A stretch of 64,000 bases of DNA, taken from contig LR990051.1 of the NCBI GenBank assembly GCA_905147135.1, forward strand, positions 16,707,115 through 16,771,114. Direction: 5' to 3'. The position numbers and the translations under genes were made by a program. This stretch comes from Blastobasis lacticolella (lineage: Eukaryota > Arthropoda > Insecta > Lepidoptera > Blastobasidae). Positions 48,479 through 60,000 of the stretch are shown here, piece by piece; position 1 is the stretch's first letter, and each line of letters starts with the position of its first letter. Under the pieces are notes generated by a model. It ran no database searches, was not told the origin of the DNA, and worked only from the letters and a program-made list of their open reading frames with translations.

Positions 48479-51400
48479 TTACTTGAATTTGTTAATAAAC
48501 ATATCAATCATCAGTTTGGCCCATTTGGGCTGGTCCGTTGGCACCATGTGGCCTGCTTTGGGCACCATAACGTCCACAAAGTTACCGCCCTCCTTCACGT
48601 ATCTGAAACATTGGAGAATGGTCATATGCACGTCGAAAAACATTTGTTTGTCTTTACTCCAATGATACCTCCGACACCAATGATTTTCAACTTAATGTCT
48701 AAAGAGAAATACCTATAACTTTTTTAATATGGCATTTTATTAATTTTGCTAAAAACTTTGATTTACTAATGTAGTTTGTAAGTCAAGTTTGTTTTACTAA
48801 CACGTGTTGGACATTGTCAATAAATTGTATTTTTATCTGTGGCACTCGGGATCAATCCCTGACACATGTATAACATTTTGCTGTGATGACACATAAATGA
48901 GAAATAAAAGGTCATATTGTTTTTTTACGAATTTGAAAAAAATTGATTGTACATTGCGCAGCTTGTATGTGTGTGCTGTGCCGCATGCTTTGTACCTACG
49001 CGCGCACACATTGAATCTGAAACATGTCAAGCTTGACCAAGCCAAGCCAAGCGATATACCTTGCTTGGACTTATCCTACTTTTCTTTCTTTTTGCAATTA
49101 TAGACGCTACTTTCTATTACGTGGCTTGCTCGTCTGTTTGTCTACCATATGCAATGCAATATAACAAATAAAACTTAATTAAAAAATACAGAGTTGAAAA
49201 AAGAGGTACTTACAGTATTGGCATATTATTCATATCATTGACTATTTCTCTACTGGCTTTTCTGTAACACTCAACGTTCGACCATGTGAGGTTTCGGTAC
49301 AAATACATCGAGTTACTGTAAGATATTGCCATATCCAGCTGGCCACTGTATTAATAAACGAATTTATAAATTATAATTTAATAATAATATTATATCCTTG
49401 ACAGAAGCCTTCTTTTGGGGTGGTCAGATACATTCGAGTACCTCGAGAAGCTGCATGAAAGCTCCAGAAAGTAGAAACAAGTGTACAGAATGTACTGTAA
49501 ACAATGTGTAGGGAGTCAGACTGTTTGTACGTGGAAACTAGCAAGAGCTATGGGCCTTATAAGAAAGCTCACTGCTACTCAAAGGGCAATGTAAAGGGTA
49601 ATGGTCGTAGTCAAGTTGCGCAATCTGTAAGAGCACCAAGGTCACCGACATAGCTCTAAGGATTGCCAGACTGAAGTGACAGTGGGCAGTTCACATAGCT
49701 CGAAGAACAGATGGCCGATAGGGCAGTAAAGTTCATGAGTGGCGAACACGTACCGGAAGACGCAGCGTGGGTAGGCCTTCCACAAAATACGATCTGGTTA
49801 AGATCGCAGGTACCAGCTGGATGCGAAGGGCACAGGACCGACGTTTATGGAGATCTCTAGGGAGGCCTATGCCCAGCAGTGGGCATCTTCCGCCTGATAT
49901 GATGATGATAATGAATTGTGGCTTTAATTTGGCAATACATTTTTGAAATACCATAGAGACCCTTTATTGCTACGAAACTATACCGATAAATACATTCTGA
50001 TGGCTATTCCTCGCTCATGAGCGAGTCTTCCCCACTCTTTACATGAATAGCATATACAGTGTTTTTTTAAAGATACTTATACAAGTAAGGACTACAACAA
50101 CTTACTTGTAGCACATGACACCGTAATGGTCAAGCAATTCTTCTAACCATTCTTTGATAGGTACCACTTCATGCATTGCATCATGAGCTTTTTTAGAATA
50201 ATCGTTAAATGGTAATGTACCTACATGTAATGTATACTTTACTTCTTGCCGATTTAAAAATTCTACATAATCATTATTTTCATTCTGATCGTTCATGTAA
50301 TTATATTCATTAATTTTTCCAGCATATTGCATAAGTAGATAGTGACCACCATTTTTCTAGAAAAAATTAATAAGTATAAAGTTGTTGCAGTGGTAATATC
50401 GTCAGGACCAGTACGTTTATCATAATTCATTTCAAATTATTTTAAAGTCGGTATAAAAATCTTGACAGATCAAAGCGATATTTTACATCACGTCCTAAAC
50501 ATTACATTTATTTTATTTTTATTTTTTATTTTATTTACTTAAAGAAAACCAACAGCAATGATTGCAATATAAAATAATACTGGCAGCACAGAGCCAATTA
50601 CAGGTTTCTACCGATATAAACTGGATAAATTACACAGGACAGTCTACAAGACTTTAGGTATACAGTAAGTGCATTTAGAAATTGAATTAATCAAGGGTGT
50701 TGAGGCCTCATTTGTAATACTGGTCCTTATCTATACGCAGGTACGGAAGTTAACCCCATCTACTAGTTATTTCGTTTTAAACGTTCCTAAAACGCGCTGT
50801 TAAAATTACTTTAACGAATTTTTCAGAATCAGAATCAGAAATTTGTTTAGACTATTACATACATACACATACATACATAAAGCTCACGCCAGTGTCCCAC
50901 AGGTGGGGTAGGCAGAGACTATGGACCGTCACTTTGCTCTGTCCTGACACAACTACCTAGCCTCGCATATATCCACAACTCTTTTCACGCATCTCCTTTT
51001 ATTCTTAACACTTCGGACCTCTGCTTTTTTGAGAACATTACTGATCTGATCAGTGAATGTGAACAATGTAAAAAATCCAATATTTTTGTACTTTGTTGTT
51101 GTTTTCTATATCGCCATTTGGATGTGGAATGAGCTCCCAGCCACAGTGTTTCCTTTGGACTATGACATGGGATCGTTCAAGAGGTATATTAGAGGTCTCT
51201 TCAGAGGCGGGCAACGCATCAGTGACTCCCCTGGTGTTGCTGATGTCCATAGGCGGCGGTGACCACTTTACATCAGGTGGCCCGCTAGCCTATTTGTCTG
51301 CCGTATAACATAAAAAAAAAAAAAAATTACCCCAATACTTACAGAGTCAGCTTCTTCAACTTTTTCAGCTGCGTCAAAATCGAGAAAGCCATGTTGTAAT

Positions 51401-53979
51401 CCCAATTGAGCATTATGGAAAAATTGGCTTGGGATATCTATTAACCCATCACCTATGGCTAAACCCTGTAATTGCATATTATCCGATCGTAATGTTAGCC
51501 GTTTTAAATAGTAATCGTGTGCACAGAAATCAAGCTAAGACAAGTCAACAGAAGTGCCATGAATGTGATTTTGTCTCCATGCAGATATCCCGAGAGACAT
51601 CGTTTGCCCATACTGTCTGACACCTGAGAGTTATTGCGCAGTAGTACAGTTCTGCGCAGTAGCGGCAGAGGTGGCGACAAGCAACATAAAAAAAGGTTAT
51701 CGATAGGTCGTGCCCCACATAGCTTTTCTATTTACTTAGTTATTTTCTGTTATCGCATACTCTTTGTTTTTACAAAATAAATCATTGTAAATAAATAAAT
51801 AAAATAAATAATCGTGGAAAAATTCACACAACGCCATCTAGCCCCAAAGTAGGCAAAGCCTGTGTTATGGGTGCTAGATAATTGATAAACTACTTATATA
51901 CTTTTTAAATATATACTTATTATACATAGAACACCCAGACCCTTAACAGAAATTAAAATTCATCATTTCAATTTCTGCCCGGCCGGGAATCGAACCCGGG
52001 ACTTCGTGTGTGGCAGACCACTGAACCACTCAGGTCGTCAAATACATATACTTAACAAATACTCACGCCCGTAACCCCTTACAGAGGTAGGCAGAGAGTG
52101 CCATGCCACAAGCCTGATACTCCTCTTTAGCCTCTTCCACATTTGTACATATTTTCATACATTTACGCCGGTTAAGGGTACTTACTCTCTTTGGAGAAGC
52201 ACATTATTGGGATTGTTTAACAAAAATGGTTTTCTTGTTTCATCTTTCAAGTGTTATGTTTTAGGACTTTTTGGGACATTTCATTTTGATAAAGGTCCTA
52301 AACGCAAAGTTTGAAGGGATTTTGTAAAAGTAAATATTTATTGAATTGCATGTGTTATTTTCAAATATTATGAGAAACATTACCTTCAAATTTATTGGCA
52401 TACTGTCTTTTTTGTTATGGTGTATGTAATGTGCGAAGGCTGGTATATATTGCCCAGCGTACGACTCGCCAGTAATAAATAGTGGTGCACTTCTAAGCTC
52501 TGAAAAAACTTGCAAAAACTGTTGGATGAAGTTCAGAAGTGAATTGCCCACCTGAAATACAGGTAAACATCTATAGATAATCTATTCTGATTGTTTTATC
52601 TCTTTTGAATTTTATATGTAATTTTGATGCATCTATGTATTTTTTATTAGTTTGACTATTTTTTCTTTAACTTACATCGTCTTCGTCTATGGCATTCGTG
52701 TCACTTTCGGAGTAGCTGAAGCCGGTGCCTACGGGGTTGTCGATGAACAGCAACGAGTAATCGCTCGCCCACGTGATCGGCATTCTCTTAGCTGAAGTCG
52801 TTTATATTAATCATTACAAGACCAATTTTAATTTCTTGTGATGGTTGGGCTGGTGCCCATTGAATTCCACTGCTAAATAAAGGTGGAGGAGCATAGCACG
52901 AATAACGCACGCATCTTTCTGTGCGAATGGTTAGGGGCTGGAACTCACTACCTGCATATGTATCCCATGAGCGCTACAACTTGGGTCTCTTTATAACAAG
53001 AGTGATTAGATATTTAATAGACAGGTATGCACCATCGTAGACCGCATCTGCACTTAATATCAGATAAGATGGCAGTTAAATACCTGACTATTTTCTATGA
53101 TAAAAAAGAAATGTCTGTTTACAACGTAGGTACACATTAATACGCGCTACATGTTGTACAACATATTGAACATAATGTAGTGTAAATTTCTGTTAAGTAA
53201 CATTTTTGTCTACACAATCAATCGGGTGCATGGATTTGATTCTCAACTTGGTGCATGTTGTACGGGAACAAACAACATCGTTGCCGAATATGAGTCATCG
53301 GGTGGTAAACTGAATAGTTTGCAGGGTACAAATTTTGAGTAGTTACTAGTGGTTAAAACTCTATTTTACCTACACGAATACCAATTAGAAAATTTAGGCC
53401 AGAAGGAGAACTTTGCATGGAAATATTATCTGCCATAATCAAAACATTACCTGTATTATTGACTATTTGTATAGGTCCGAGTTCAGTGAATAAGCCGAAC
53501 ATCGAACTGGAGCCAGGGCCGCCTTGCAACCAGATCAGCAACGGCGTAGATGACAAGGTCTTATTATCAACAGGGAAAAACCAAAAGAACGTGTTCCATC
53601 TCTGTGTCTCGTTAACGGTGAAAAACCCGGAGTGGCTCTTCACTCCGGCGAACAATGCTGGGTCTACCGCGGACAGGCTGTGGGCTTCCGCTACCTTGCC
53701 GCTCTTCACGTAGGGCGTCAGGTTGAGGATCCCATCATCCACGGCATCGCCGGTGGGTCCTATGCTTTTGCTGGTTGCCGACGCAAATGCACTGTTAAAT
53801 ACAATCGAGGGTTTGGAATCTAATAAAACTACATTTTATGCGGCTTCGGCTTCTATTATTCGGATTCTGTCCAAATTGTTCACATGCTTTGGCCATGAAA
53901 GAAAGTCTTTTGGTAAAAGTCTTAACAAAAACTATTAAACTTACCATAATGCAATTAATGGTCGCACAATAAGTTCCAT
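48479..53979 (-). CDS. Serine carboxypeptidase, family S10, intact, short exon 5
   Basis: Eight exons on the minus strand, 5' to 3': 53945-53979, 53451-53791, 52676-52791, 52384-52551, 51343-51465, 50106-50356, 49214-49345, 48479-48602. Joined length 1290 bases, 429 residues, no stop. Signal peptide [14 protein letters not shown]. Triad by family comparison: Ser194 (GESYAG), Asp349 (NGQLD), His407 (AGHM). GGPGSSS has Ser where Cys is usual. Exon 5 ends at a GTAAGT donor just after EEADS, 15 codons before the corresponding exon end of the + strand genes, in the same phase; the abandoned segment now holds a LINE tail (51117-51325). [12 protein letters not shown] is slightly altered in exon 8. 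AATAAA overlaps the TAA stop. It is presumably a secreted exopeptidase; its substrate is unknown. Confidence 0.92.
49440..49912 (+). mobile_element. RTE-like LINE 3' fragment in intron 6
   Basis: AGCTCCAGAAAGTAGAAACAAG...ATAGCTCGAAGAACAGATGG...GTGGGCATCTTCCGCCTGATATGATGATG. A copy at the same intron position in the neighbouring gene (58035-58412) shows that the insertion predates that duplication. Confidence 0.7.
50820..51030 (-). mobile_element. Dispersed repeat (GGGGTAGGCAGAGACTATGG type)
   Basis: A CATACATACATAAAGCTCACGCCAGTGTCCCACAGGTGGGG...AGGCAGAGACTATGG stretch, a common lepidopteran repeat. A weaker relative lies at 52050-52150. Orientation is uncertain. Confidence 0.45.
51117..51325 (+). 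mobile_element. LINE 3' tail inserted in former exon 5 sequence
   Basis: About 209 bases from GGATGTGGAATGAGCTCCC to a 15-base A-run. The empty site is visible in the paralogue at about 60530-60545 (CGCCATTTACCCCAAT), which fixes the insertion and a very short target duplication (ATT). It is antisense to the host gene. Confidence 0.8.
51785..52040 (-). mobile_element. tRNA-derived SINE, second family, intron 4
   Basis: The reverse strand carries a tRNA-like head (AGTGGTTCAGTGGTCTGCC A-box region, GGGTTCGATTCCC B box, 51975-52037), then a body with CTAGCACCCATAACACAGGC, and ends in an (ATAA)n tail at about 51790-51810. The head lacks a plausible acceptor stem and continues into the SINE body, so it is not a tRNA gene. 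Confidence 0.7.
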
Positions 53980-54032
53980 TTTTTAAATACTGCATACAAG
54001 TATAGCTATTATAGTTATGATTCAAGTTAAAT

Positions 54033-54053
54033 ATGTTGTCGCTTTTGTATTCA
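54033..54053 (-). promoter_or_regulatory. Conserved promoter block of intact - gene
   Basis: On the minus strand it reads GAATACAAAAGCGACAACAT, 54 bases before the ATG at 53979. Same block as at 24041, 31088 and 56421. Confidence 0.5.
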
Positions 54054-54142
54054 TATAGGAAGTTAAGGAATTTTTCTTTACGATTATAATATTTTATGGA
54101 ACACCTTCAAGGTATGCAATACATAAAGTAAGTACAAATGAG

Positions 54143-54395
54143 TTGCATAATATCATTAATGGACTTGTGACGTAAGCCCCGGGGATACGTGGGATATTGG
54201 TCCTAAAAGTGCCGATATCGTCGAAGAATAACCAGACAAATGGATTGACATCACCGAGTCGGAGGCGAGAATCGTGACGTTTTGATGACGTAAGGATGCC
54301 GAAGACCGGACGTTGTAGAGAAGAAAGAGCAATAACCGTGGCACAAGTCGAGATTGAACGCTCAGAGGACGATGATGATATATGTTCCTATTGGA
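54143..54395 (+). mobile_element. LINE 3' tail in duplicated upstream flank
   Basis: GACGTAAGCCCCGGGGATACG...GACGATGATGAT. Found again, with the same flanks, at 56543-56785. The 53.8-54.66 kb and 56.2-57.03 kb intervals are therefore copies of one duplicated segment. Confidence 0.65.
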
Positions 54396-54669
54396 CCAAG
54401 CGAACTAATGTTCATTCTATCCGAAACTGCTTATGACTAGATGTAAAGAGAATATAATACATATTAGATTTCTTTCGATGTTTCCGTTTCGTGCTGTGGC
54501 CAAAGGAATAGTGCCGTGACGGTGTCCGTACGTTCCATTCATTTTAGATATTTGCTAACAATACTTAACTAGCCCTCCTGAACGAATTTCAGATTGTTTG
54601 ATTATAAGCTTGGCGGGAGGGTATAATAAGTTTTACATGGTATCGTCGGATAACTTTATTATTTGAATA

Positions 54670-55490
54670 TAGGGGGGATGGCCGAGCAAATTGAACCCCA
54701 AATAGTCGCAGTAACGCACCCTTGTCTTTGGCTTTGTATTGGTGAAGATATTCTTTTTCTTCTTGAAGCCATGCCTCTTCCCGCAAACTTCGGTAAACGT
54801 GTTGTCTTTTTCAAGGTAGGTAATCAATTAACAGGATCCCTGTCGCATCCAACAACACGCTGGCCATAGCCTTTACGGCAGATGCGATCGATCGCTTTCA
54901 TTGGCGTTGATCCCTGCCTTCCACCCACTGCTTTGACCGCTGTTTCGTTTCAAGCGTGTAGTGGTAGGCCATGTCTCATCTATAGTGACAAATCGTCACA
55001 CAAAATCAGTCGGATCCTTATTGAATCGGTTCAAACATTGCTGCAATAATCTATTGCGCATTTGATTTTGATCTGCATTCAGCAAACGCGGCATTAATCT
55101 TGCGCAGAGCTTTCGCATCTCTATTGTCTTATGCCAGATGTTTGGCACCCTTTTTTTGATATCCCAATAGTCTCAGCTATCTCATTAACCTTCACTCGTC
55201 TATCGGCCAACACGATATCATGCACATTTTCGATGCTCTCCGGTGTGGTTGCGGTTGTTGGCCGTCCTTTACGAGGGTCATCTTCGAAGCATGTGTTAAC
55301 ATGGACGCAGCAGAGTCCCCGTAAAGTACTGCCAACTTCGGATGTATTTTTTAGGGGTAAATCCATCCAAAACGAAGAATTGTAAGATCGCACAATGTTC
55401 AATTTTATCAATTTTGACGATAAAACACGCAAGATGTCTACTACAAAAATTCGTCTAAACATACTGCTTGAAAAAATAAATTGAACTTTG
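54670..55490 (-). mobile_element. Truncated mariner transposon
   Basis: Minus-strand transposase pieces: the N-terminal HTH region with DDPRKGRPTTATTPESIE and RRVKVNEIAETIGISK (55121-55462), then a broken middle and an end at an HQYKAKDK...LLRLFGVQFARPSP segment, where the YSPDLAP block would follow. Frameshifts are present. Its outer end (TGCTTGAAAAAATAAATTG) matches that of the mariner at 60841-61925. Confidence 0.75.
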
Positions 55491-55683
55491 TCATACGAAC
55501 TATGACAAATTCACCAACGCAGGAAACATAATTTTAAGTTGATTGGAACGCTATGTCTGTCTCAGGCTGATAACATTTCTTCTTATCTCGTATGCTTTAG
55601 GATCATCTGAGACATTTCATTTTGTCAAAGGCGCGAAATCCAAAATTCGAAGGTATTTTGTAAATGTAAATATAATTCGGATT

Positions 55684-55970
55684 GCATCATCATCACAGTC
55701 CGTAACAGTCCACTGCAGGACTTAAGGCCTCTCCCACGAAAGAGGAGGTTGTTGCCATAATCTCCACGCTTGGCAGGCGGGTTGGAGATCGCAGTGTTTA
55801 AATATAACAATGGAAAATGCTGCTGCCCATTTTCCAGACTACGGAGACTCTACCCGTACAAGGCGACTAATGTTTTCGAGGCAAAAGATCACTTTTGCCT
55901 CGAAAACATTAGTCGCCTTGTACGACACCCATGAGTGTAAGGGGTTGGTGCTATTCTACTCTGCCGGATA
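55684..55970 (+). mobile_element. Dispersed repeat with perfect foldback
   Basis: CATCATCACAGTCCGTAACAGTCCACTGCAGGAC... family (as 43835-44060). It interrupts intron-derived sequence of the relic and contains the long hairpin at 55855-55924. Confidence 0.65.
55855..55924. repeat. Perfect inverted repeat, 33-base arms, 4-base loop
   Basis: The arm at 55855-55887 is the exact reverse complement of 55892-55924, separated by ATCA. The related sequences at 17040-17090 and 43990-44035 are not foldbacks, so the palindrome is new in this copy. Confidence 0.95.
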
Positions 55971-56420
55971 CCACACGGCCATAATGCAATTTTTGCACGG
56001 CCACAATGCCATAATTCGAATTGCATATGTACTACTTATTTTCAAATATTATGAGAACATTACCTTTAAATTCAGTGAGGTTGAGGATCCTATCATCTAC
56101 GGCATCGCCGGCGGGCCCTATGCTCTTGCTGGTTGCCGACGCGAATGCACTGTTTAATACAATCAATGGTTATTTAGCTAATAGTTATACTTCAGTACCT
56201 AATAAAATTAAATTTTATGCGTCCTAAAATACGGTGTATGCTCGTCCTCAGATGCATATATTCGGATTCTGTCTAAATTATTCACATGCTTCGGCCATGA
56301 AAGAAAGTTTTTTGGTAAAAACTTAACAAAAATATAATACAATTAATAGTCGCACAATAAATTCCATTTTTAATATACTGCATACAAGTATATCCATTTT
56401 AGTTATGATTCAAGTTAAAT

Positions 56421-56441
56421 ATGTTGTCGTTTTTGTATTCA
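56421..56441 (-). promoter_or_regulatory. Conserved promoter block of relic
   Basis: The minus strand reads GAATACAAAAACGACAACAT, 54 bases before the relic's ATG; one base differs from the intact - gene's block. Confidence 0.4.
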
Positions 56442-56542
56442 TATAGGTAGTTAAGGAGTTTTTCTTTACGATCATAATATTTTATGGAACAGCAAAGTAG
56501 TTCAAAGTATGCAATAGATAAAGTAAGTACAAAGGAATTGCA

Positions 56543-56785
56543 TAATGTCATTAATGGACGTGTGACGTAAGCCCCAGGGATACGTGGGAAATTGGTGCCT
56601 AAAAGTTCCGATATCGTCAAAGAAGAACCAGACGAATGGATTGACATTAACGAGTCGGAGGCGAGAGTCGATGGCTAACGACGTGAGAATGCCAAAGACC
56701 GGGCGTTGTAGAGACGAAAGAGCAATAACCGTGGCAGAAACTGGGATTAAACGCTCAAAAGACGATGATGATACATGTTCCTAAT
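56543..56785 (+). mobile_element. LINE 3' tail in duplicated upstream flank
   Basis: Duplicate of 54143-54395, including the terminal GACGATGATGAT. Confidence 0.65.
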
Positions 56786-57031
56786 GGACCAAGCGAACTA
56801 ATTTTCATTCTATCCGAAACGGCTCATGATTTTAATACATATAAGATTTCTTTCGATGTTTCCGATTCGTGCTGTGGCCAAAGGGATAGTGCCGTGACGG
56901 TGTCCCTACGTGCCATTCATTTTAGATATTTGCGAAAAGTACTGGCCCTCCTGAACGAAATCCAGATTAATTGATTATAAGCTTGGCGGGAGGGTGTAAT
57001 TAGTTTTACATTGTATCGTCGGATAACTTTA

Positions 57032-60000
57032 TTATTTGAATTTGTTAATGAACATATCAATCATCAGTTTTGCGTATTCGGGCTGGTCCTTTGGCACCAT
57101 GTGGCCTGCTTTGCGCACCACCACATCCACGAAGTTACCGCCCTCTTTCACGTATCTGAAACATTATGAAATGCTATCTGCAAGAACAGTCATATTAGAA
57201 TTAGCATAAAATAAAGTTAAATTTACTCCAGTCCTTAACCTTTGGTTTTATGTTTTTTTTCAAAGCGATTCAGTAAATTTCAATGTTTTACTTTATCAAC
57301 GTAATCTTGACACGTTATTTTAATAACCATTTTATTTAGTATAGACGATAATATAATAGTATTGTTCAACTGTTTACCCGGTTGTCCTTTATCTGGGGTG
57401 GGCAACTGTAGCTTTTGTAGTGGAGAAAATTTGCCTTTTTGCTGCAAGAGCTACAATGTCCTGGGATATTAGAGGTTGGTAATGTGTTGGCAGTACCTTT
57501 GGTGTTGCTATTGTGTTTATAGGCACCGGTAATTACTGTCCAGCGTTGACGTGTTTGTCTGGCATATGCAATACAGTAATGAAATAACGAGTACTTACAA
57601 TGCAGGCAGATTATTCATATCGTTGACTATTTCCCTTTTGGCTTTTCTGTAACTCTCAACGTTCGACCATGTCAGGTTTCGGTACAAATAAATCGAGTTA
57701 CTGTATGATATTGCAATATCCAGCTGGCCACTGTATTGATAAATGAATTTATTAATTATCGGGCCACTATAATTTAATATTAATATATCCTTGACCTAAG
57801 ACTTCTTATAGGATGGTCAAATACATTTGAGTACCTCCACTTACTTTTAAATTTATTGTGTTTTTAAATATATGTCGGAGACGGTCATAAGCCTCTTAAT
57901 CTATCTCTTTGGCCTAGACGTCGATTAAAGCGCCACCTGGCGGATGGCTTGCAAGTATTATGATAACGTCACATGCAGCGCAGCGGTGACGGCAGCCATG
58001 AGGACTTAAGTCTTGAACTGAGGAGATCTTGTTGAATTGAAAAGCTCCAGAAAGTAAAAACATGTGTACAGAATGTACTGTAAACAATGTGTAGGGAGTC
58101 AAGATGTTTGTACGTACGGCCTTATAAGAAAGCTCACTATTACCGAAAAGGGAATGATCGGAGTCTTGTTGCGCGATCGTATCAGAAATGAGGACACCAC
58201 CAAGGTCACCGACATAGCTCTAAGGATTGCCAGACTGAAGTGGCATTGGGCAGGGCACATAGCTCGAAGAACAGATGGCCGATGGGGCAGTAAAAATCTT
58301 AAGCGGCGACCACGTACCAGAAGACGCAGCGTGGGTAGGCATCCCACAAGGCACGACCTAGTAAATATTGCAGGTACCAGCTGGATGCGGAAGGCACAGG
58401 ACCGGCCTTTACGCTATTTGCACATCCAACTGTCCATTGTTTTAATAAACAATTGATTAATATGTTTATAAGTATTTTAAATTATTAGGTGACTGTTACA
58501 TAATATCCTTGACATCAGACTTTATTTATTGCTCGTGTTGTTATAGAATGATAAGGTACATTTTAGTACGCTGAGAGATGTTAGCCTTCTGATTATTCTC
58601 TACGGGGAATGTTCCGAAAAACTGTTTAATTTGTGGCCAAAGTCAGTTTTACACCACCTCACCCTCTAACGATCAGATTGATTGCATCCACACCATCTGG
58701 ATGCCTGGCATCTGACTAACGTACGGGCATCGCTAGTCTTTTTACCGCGCACCTCCAAGATGTGGAATGTGCTTCCCTCACAAGCTCCCTCTCTCCCGTC
58801 TTTCCATGGGGTTGTTCAAAAGGCATGTCGACAGGTACCTCAAGAGCCGACACAGCATTCGCTTCCCTTAGGTTGCAGATGTCCTAGACGACGGTAGCTG
58901 CTTTCCATCAGGTGGACTGTCTGTCTAATAAAACGGCACACCTCTTTTTTTATACCACCGAGACCTCCGGCAATAAAAATAAACTTTATCAGTAGCTTTG
59001 TTGGTTCACTAACGGATTACCTCTGAATTGCATCTTATTCAAAACAAAAACAAGTTTTTATGGACTTTTCCGGAAAAAGTGAAAAATGATTTCTTTCAAA
59101 ATTTTCATTTTGTAAATTATTGTAACGTTTTCGAGAGACATGTTGTACCTATACCATTCATAATAAACGTAACTTTTTGAAGTTTTTTTTGTTATTTCAA
59201 TATACGACTATTCTTAAAAAACATACTTCTAAACAACATACTTGTAGCACATGACACCGTAATGGTCAAGCAATTCTTCTAACCAAGGTTTGACAGGTAC
59301 CACTTCTCGAATGCCACGTCCCGAACGATCGTGATATGGTAATGTGCCAACATGTAATGCATATTTGACTTCTTGCCGATTTAAAAATTCTATGTAACCA
59401 TTATCATCATAATACTGATCATCCATGTAATTAAAAGCATTTATTTTTCGTGCATAGTCCAACAGTATACCTTGGCCAGAACCACCTGATACCTGAAAAC
59501 ATTTAATATAGATTGTAGTCGTTTTTTATCGTCGTCATCTCACCTGGTGGTAAGTGACGATGCAGCCGATGATGGAGCAAGCCAGTCTAGGAACAGCCTC
59601 TTCACTCTAGCCTTAAAGGCGTCTAGATTATAATGATCAGGGAACACACTCGTAGGTAACGCGTTCCATTCCTTAGGCGTGCGCATTATTATAGTATTGC
59701 TTATATCATCATTTCATATTACACCTGTTTTATTAGAGCCAATTGTTCTATAGTTTGATTTCGGTATCAAAATTTGCCAATTAATTGAATAAAGCGATAT
59801 TATACACCACCTTCTAAACCTATCATACGGAGATAGTGGGTTAATAATCACAGGTTTAGCGGCCGCATTTGCACACTTGGTTCTTCTTCGTCTTTTTTAA
59901 TAACTGTTCTGATGGAATCTGATCACGCGATTAGCTTCTACTTTGTTGAAGTAATTTTAGATGACACTGATATCGCGATCAGAGTGAACATTTTTGAAGT

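Larger units (their letters stand above)
54659..56367 (-). pseudogene. Carboxypeptidase S10 relic with internal deletions
   Basis: On the minus strand: an exon 1 with ATG (56365-56367) whose splice donor is deleted; the first part of exon 2 (about 56078-56149), cut after ILNL; a direct fusion to the last few bases of exon 4 and its donor (about 56062-56073); intron 4 sequence (55500-55683, 55970-56060) split by a repeat; a mariner remnant (54670-55490); then the last 11 bases of exon 8 with its stop (54659-54669). Exon 3, most of exons 2, 4 and 8, and all of 5-7 are gone. It represents a third - strand copy between the two larger ones. Confidence 0.85.

Noticed and set aside
51975..52037. tRNA gene on the minus strand
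   Set aside because: A and B boxes are present, but there is no convincing acceptor stem and the sequence continues into a SINE body with an (ATAA)n tail.
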